Below are positions 60,035 to 64,000 of a stretch of 64,000 nt of DNA, in pieces. Each line of letters begins with the position of its first letter. The first letter of the stretch is position 1. Source of the stretch: Candidatus Peribacteria bacterium (GTDB taxonomy: Bacteria; Patescibacteriota; Gracilibacteria; Peribacterales; Peribacteraceae). A program made the position numbers and the translations under genes. The DNA is taken from assembly GCA_020632295.1 (NCBI GenBank), contig JACKFU010000002.1, positions 124,001 through 188,000 on the forward strand. Direction: 5' to 3'. A model generated the notes under the pieces. The model saw nothing but the letters and a program-made list of their open reading frames with translations. It was not told the DNA's origin and made no database searches.

Positions 60035-61246
60035 ATGAAAAAATGTCCTTTTTGCGCTGAAGAAATTCAGGATGCTGCGATTATCTGCAAACATTGCAAA
60101 AGTGATCTAAAGTCAAAAAAGGCTTTGAATAAACCTGTTGGCAAATCTAACAAGCCCCAAACACCAGAAGAACAGCGTAAAAGTGCGATTAAGAAACTAT
60201 GGACTATTTCGATTTTGCTTTTCTTTATTTTACCTAATCCACTGTCTGCCTTTGTCATTATCGGTGCAATATGGCTGCACCCGAGAAAGGGACAAGTAAT
60301 GAAAATAAATAGGTTTAGGAATTACAAAGACTACAAGTTTCGAATTGCTATGACGTTCATTACTCTCTTTTTGGCTATTGCATCAATGGGTGCAGAAAGT
60401 GAGAAACATGCGATTGAGAATCACCCTGTGCCTCAGATTGAAGTAACAAGCAGTCTTGATAACCAAGAAAATGCCAGAACATATCTACTTACTGTATCTG
60501 CTAAAGATGCAAATGCTGTCTTTGCAAATAACTTGAGATTAGATGAACAAAACGGTTCGTTTACTGGTGAAATAGCACTAGATACACCTAAAACTAGTAT
60601 AGTTATTATTGCTAGAAATAATCAAAAGGAAACGACCAAGCGAATTACTATAGAACGCATGGCTACAGAAGAAGAAATTCTTCAGCAGCAAAAGGACGGG
60701 GAAGAAGCACAGAAAAAGCGAGAGCAAGCTGCACAAGCAGAAGCACAAAAGGTAATTGATAAACTTCAAAAGGAAATAGACGGACTCAATAACTTCAACG
60801 GTAGTCAGTACTATGAAAATGTAACTGGCTTGCAACTAGAGGTAGCACTGTTTACTGCATGGGCGATGATTATCGAGGAGCACGAGAAGAACACTAACCC
60901 AGATGTTCAACGACTTGTTACAAGTATGAAGCAAAAAGTGCGGTCTGTTCAAACGAGAGAGTTCCCTAACATGAGAAAAGCATATGGAGATTTGGCAGAT
61001 GAAATTTTATGGGAACATAACATTGATGCAAAAGTACGAGGCTCAGCTAACGGCACTCTAGAATTGGTTGGTGGAATTTTTGCAAATAACGTAAATATCA
61101 AAGAGGTGCAAACTATAATTTATGACATTGTAAAAATGCTTAGGTTTGACCGGATAAACTACAAGTGGTACGAATACGATTCAAACTATCAGTACTACAC
61201 AATGAAAAGCCTGTTGGATTCTGATATCTCATCAAAGATTGAGTAG
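60035..61246 (+). CDS. Zinc-ribbon membrane protein with coiled coil
   Basis: 403 residues. Zinc ribbon at the N-terminus (CPFCAEEIQ, then CKHCKSDLK), two membrane segments (about 53-85 and 105-120), an extracytoplasmic domain (about 130-205), a coiled coil (EEEILQQQKDGEEAQKKREQAAQAEAQ) and a C-terminal helical domain. A sensor or scaffold is possible. AT-rich. No near relative in the window. Confidence 0.65.
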   Translation: MKKCPFCAEEIQDAAIICKHCKSDLKSKKALNKPVGKSNKPQTPEEQRKSAIKKLWTISILLFFILPNPLSAFVIIGAIWLHPRKGQVMKINRFRNYKDYKFRIAMTFITLFLAIASMGAESEKHAIENHPVPQIEVTSSLDNQENARTYLLTVSAKDANAVFANNLRLDEQNGSFTGEIALDTPKTSIVIIARNNQKETTKRITIERMATEEEILQQQKDGEEAQKKREQAAQAEAQKVIDKLQKEIDGLNNFNGSQYYENVTGLQLEVALFTAWAMIIEEHEKNTNPDVQRLVTSMKQKVRSVQTREFPNMRKAYGDLADEILWEHNIDAKVRGSANGTLELVGGIFANNVNIKEVQTIIYDIVKMLRFDRINYKWYEYDSNYQYYTMKSLLDSDISSKIE

Positions 61247-61340
61247 CAATATACTTTCATACTACAATTTGTAATTTTTGCAATTTCTTTGCAAGTAAAT
61301 GTTTGTATACTCCAGACTCATTTATTTTCATTACTTCTTT

Positions 61341-62624
61341 ATGTTAGATAAATATCATTCAAAAATTGCTGCACTGACGACAATAAGTGCAATTTTCGGT
61401 TTCCTGTTACAAGGAACAATACAGCATGCATACGCACAATATAGTATGTGTGGAGATTACATCTGTGATGCCATGTACGAAGACATAACTACCTGCCCTA
61501 CAGATTGTGGTTCGACTGCATTTGGCTGTGGCGACGGGTTTTGTGACAGCGCTATGGGTGAAGATTTCACTACTTGTTCTACAGATTGTGGATCCACTTC
61601 GACCTGTGGTGACGCGATGTGCGACGCAGGTGAAGACTCAACTAATTGTCCTACAGACTGCATGAGTGCGGACTGTGGAAATGGAATGTGCGATGCAGGC
61701 GAAGACGAAACATCATGTCCAGTAGATTGTAACTCTTGTGGAAATGGCGTTTGTGACGCAGGTGAAGATTACTCAAGCTGCATGTCTGATTGTGAAATGC
61801 CATACTGTGGAAACAATATTATTGACACCTCTATCTCAGAGCAGTGTGATGATGGGAACCAAGATAACTACGACTACTGTTCACAGATGTGTACGACATG
61901 TCCTTCACACAACTATGCAGAATCACCTGAATTTGATGAAGGTGTATCCAATGCAGAAAGTGTCTTCTCAGAATATTCTGATGAATTTGAACTTAACTGT
62001 GTACTACGAGACTTAAATCTCGGACAGTACGATTTTCAAGCAGTTCTTGATGAACTTGATATTGATGTTGACGATCTAGAAGCTGCACCAAGTGTAGATA
62101 CTGGTAATGGCGATTATTACTACGAGCCATTTATGCTTTCATTTGACAGTAGCGAGGAAGAATTTAATGCGTTTGTACAAATGAACCCCAACGATCAAAA
62201 TACTCAGTTATACCAGATTGCAGAAGCAGAATTTAAGAAGTACGCCGACCTCTATCAGACATTAGGCATTGAATATAATTCTGTTTTAGCAGTCTACCGC
62301 TCTCTTAAGCCAGTTGCTCCTACAGTCGATAGCAACGGTAATCACATTAGTCTTGGACAACAGCTTATTGAGCTAAAGCGCCAAAAAGATGAACTTCTCA
62401 AAGCCAAAGATCACCTAATTGCAGTGTACTCCTCCTTGTCTTCTGCGCTGGAAAAAATTAAAGAAGCACGAACGATGATTCAGGATGCATTTGCTGAGAC
62501 CGATACTGCGGAAAGCAATATTCTGTTTGGCAATGCAGTGACAAAGCTTGGTACGGCAAACGGCGACCTTATGTCTGCATATCCGAGCATCATTAAGGCA
62601 AGAAATATTGTCTATCTATACTAG
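61341..62624 (+). CDS. Cys-rich surface protein with CGxxxCDxGED repeats
   Basis: 427 residues from MLDKYHSK. Signal peptide ending AYA. Five ~23-residue repeats (CGDGFCDSAMGEDFTTC, CGDAMCDAGEDSTNC, CGNGMCDAGEDETSC and so on), each with four Cys and acidic residues, then a DUF4215-like unit (SEQCDDGNQDNYDYC). The C-terminal ~200 residues are helical with no anchor. The repeats probably bind calcium and need disulfides. Converges on the next Cys-rich gene. Confidence 0.8.
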   Translation: MLDKYHSKIAALTTISAIFGFLLQGTIQHAYAQYSMCGDYICDAMYEDITTCPTDCGSTAFGCGDGFCDSAMGEDFTTCSTDCGSTSTCGDAMCDAGEDSTNCPTDCMSADCGNGMCDAGEDETSCPVDCNSCGNGVCDAGEDYSSCMSDCEMPYCGNNIIDTSISEQCDDGNQDNYDYCSQMCTTCPSHNYAESPEFDEGVSNAESVFSEYSDEFELNCVLRDLNLGQYDFQAVLDELDIDVDDLEAAPSVDTGNGDYYYEPFMLSFDSSEEEFNAFVQMNPNDQNTQLYQIAEAEFKKYADLYQTLGIEYNSVLAVYRSLKPVAPTVDSNGNHISLGQQLIELKRQKDELLKAKDHLIAVYSSLSSALEKIKEARTMIQDAFAETDTAESNILFGNAVTKLGTANGDLMSAYPSIIKARNIVYLY

Positions 62625-62653
62625 ACGCGATAGATCTTACATTCAGCAATCGT

Positions 62654-64000
62654 CTACAAATGGCGGTTGCTGATTTGTTGTTTACGCTTCCGTGTCCACC
62701 CTACTCCTGCTGCGACACCTGCTGCTGCAATGCCAATGAGGCCTGGGCCTGTTTCTCCTACTGGGGGTGCTGCAGTAATGATTGGCGTCACCTGTGCATA
62801 AGGGTAGAACCCATTTGCATACAGTGTAGGTTCTACAGGAAGAGGTTCCTCCGGTGGTGGAGGTGGAATGGTAATTTCGATTGGCCTGATATCTGTGGGC
62901 TTAAGCGGATTAATTTCTCCGCATGATTCCCCTTGTATCTTCTGACCAGGCAGAAACGTTGCATAGAGGTGCTGAGCAAGTGGGACATTCTCTACGATAG
63001 GAATCCCCTGCCGCTTTGCTGCTTCTCGGATAGACGCTGCTTTTTGATCTGCACCTTTTATCACCAGTAATGAGCATGGATCTACTGTTGTCATAAACTT
63101 TAGAGCATTTGCGTACTCTGTAGGATTCACAATGACAATGTCTGCATCAAGAACGAGTGCAGGTGGAGCAGACATTTTTGTGAGTATCTCGGGGACAGGC
63201 TCTGGTGGAGCTGGAGGTGTCGTGTGCATTGGTGTTGTAATAAGCCGAGGTTGTCTTGATGGTGGAAGTAAATGACACTGCGGTGTGCAGATAAGGCTTC
63301 CATCGCATTCCTCGTTACTATCAACAACACCATCTCCACAGTACGGAAGTTTACAATCTGACCGGCAGGTATCTGGGAAGAGATCTGAATTTCCTATACC
63401 GTTATCGCACTGTTCTGACTGGTCGACAACATAATCACCGCAACGTGGCAGTGTGCAATTTGTTCTGCAAGAATTGGTAAGAATATCCGAGTTTGCATCT
63501 CCATTGTCGCATTCCTCATGTATTTGAATAGTGCCATCTCCGCAAAATGGTTCTGCAATTTTTTCTGGAGTAATTTCCGGTATATCCTCGATTGGCTTTA
63601 CTGCAATGTTTATTAATTCTTGTGAAATGCTTTGTTGCAGCGTGCATGTTACGGAGCAATCGGAATTTGCTGCAGTGTTAAATACACACTCTGCTCCTTC
63701 GCCACAATCGCTATTGAGTCTACAGGATTTTTCTGGATTATTTGAGCAGATGCTGCCGTTATCACACTGTTCGTCATCTTCGGTATTTGGCTGATTATCT
63801 GCGCCACGCTCTTGGATAAATCCATCACCACAAAATTCAGTTACACAGGTGTCACTGCATCCATCGCCTGCACTTGGCATTGGTGTACCACCTGCATCTG
63901 TACATGTCTTGACGGTTGCAGCATCCATCCAGAGTGTTCCATCGAAAGAACCACCACTACACACTCCGCCAAAATCACACTCTTCCCCTGGGTCTACTAT
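62654..64000 (-). CDS. Cys-rich surface protein with FlhB/YscU-type domain (N-terminus outside window)
   Basis: The frame is open to the window edge, so the start is missing. At least four DUF4215-like units (FCGDGTIQIHEECDNGDANS, RCGDYVVDQSEQCDNGIGNS, YCGDGVVDSNEECDG). A Pro-rich linker leads to a domain like the FlhB/YscU cytoplasmic part: DADIVIVNPTEYANALKF, LLVIKGADQKAASIREAAK, then IPIVENVPLAQHLYATFLPGQ. The self-cleaving NPTH is NPTE here. The end has ETGPG, a hydrophobic stretch and RKRKQ, an anchor signal. No flagellar or type III secretion genes are near. Confidence 0.8.
   Translation of the reverse strand: MVDPGEECDFGGVCSGGSFDGTLWMDAATVKTCTDAGGTPMPSAGDGCSDTCVTEFCGDGFIQERGADNQPNTEDDEQCDNGSICSNNPEKSCRLNSDCGEGAECVFNTAANSDCSVTCTLQQSISQELINIAVKPIEDIPEITPEKIAEPFCGDGTIQIHEECDNGDANSDILTNSCRTNCTLPRCGDYVVDQSEQCDNGIGNSDLFPDTCRSDCKLPYCGDGVVDSNEECDGSLICTPQCHLLPPSRQPRLITTPMHTTPPAPPEPVPEILTKMSAPPALVLDADIVIVNPTEYANALKFMTTVDPCSLLVIKGADQKAASIREAAKRQGIPIVENVPLAQHLYATFLPGQKIQGESCGEINPLKPTDIRPIEITIPPPPPEEPLPVEPTLYANGFYPYAQVTPIITAAPPVGETGPGLIGIAAAGVAAGVGWTRKRKQQISNRHL

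Noticed and set aside
62654..64000. A type III secretion or flagellar locus
   Set aside because: Only the FlhB-like domain is present, in a surface protein; no other export genes are visible.

Overview
The window looks like part of the chromosome of a Patescibacteria (Candidate Phyla Radiation) bacterium. The lineage is inferred from short genes, tight packing, many start codons placed 6-9 nt after a -10 box, small lineage-specific membrane and Cys-rich surface proteins, and CCA-encoded tRNAs. TGA works as a normal stop (for example the gap-fbp ATGA overlap), so the code is the standard one and not that of Gracilibacteria/SR1. There is no rRNA, CRISPR array, transposase or prophage.

Layout. 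1-9.2 kb: a membrane-protein start, a GspE/PilB-type ATPase, a class B penicillin-binding protein, a sigma-like factor, glmS, rpsT, ruvX, and a sigma-region-4/HARE-HTH protein coupled to a lipoprotein. 9.2-13.3 kb: a DNA-damage-like neighbourhood with an NYN-like fragment, a lipoprotein hydrolase, an Mrr-like nuclease-fold protein and recA. Three 22-bp operator-like inverted repeats lie before the NYN-like gene, the nuclease-fold gene and recA. 13.4-24.7 kb: dnaB, mraY, a gap-fbp pair, two glycosyltransferases, nadK, purA and prmC. 24.7-29.2 kb: rpsP, khpA, a pilin-like protein, two paralogous membrane proteins with a duplicated leader, and an LPPTG-anchored DUF11 protein. 29.2-36.2 kb: tRNA-Val, secG, an oligopeptide-binding-like protein, rplI, tRNA-Ile(TAT), unknown genes and cca. 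36.2-44.5 kb: endonuclease IV, two DUF1501 proteins, a second gap, dnaK with a CIRCE-like operator, obgE, an XRE regulator and tRNA-Phe. 44.5-54.6 kb: M20 peptidase, VanW, a DsbA-like protein, lipoproteins, a divergent SAM-hydrolase-like gene behind a Met-rich leader peptide and terminator, recG, two small secreted paralogs and tRNA-Pro. 54.6-64 kb: a bactofilin-like membrane protein, a pyrH-frr-purQ-spoU operon, tRNA-Arg, unknown genes, and two convergent Cys-rich surface proteins. One of these carries a FlhB/YscU cytoplasmic-type domain.

Most notable points. (1) A complete apparent transcription attenuator at 51.16-51.32 kb: promoter, 21-codon leader with a Met run, mutually exclusive hairpins, then a gene resembling SAM hydrolases. 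(2) A shared palindromic operator at recA and two nearby genes, which could be a new SOS-type box. (3) Two partial tRNA 5' copies, each lying just upstream of its intact tRNA and each interrupted at the same D-arm position by a hairpin element. (4) Pervasive leaderless-type promoters. (5) Two GAPDHs with different cofactor signatures, the divergent one fused in an operon with FBPase. (6) A FlhB-type autocleavage-like domain in a surface protein.
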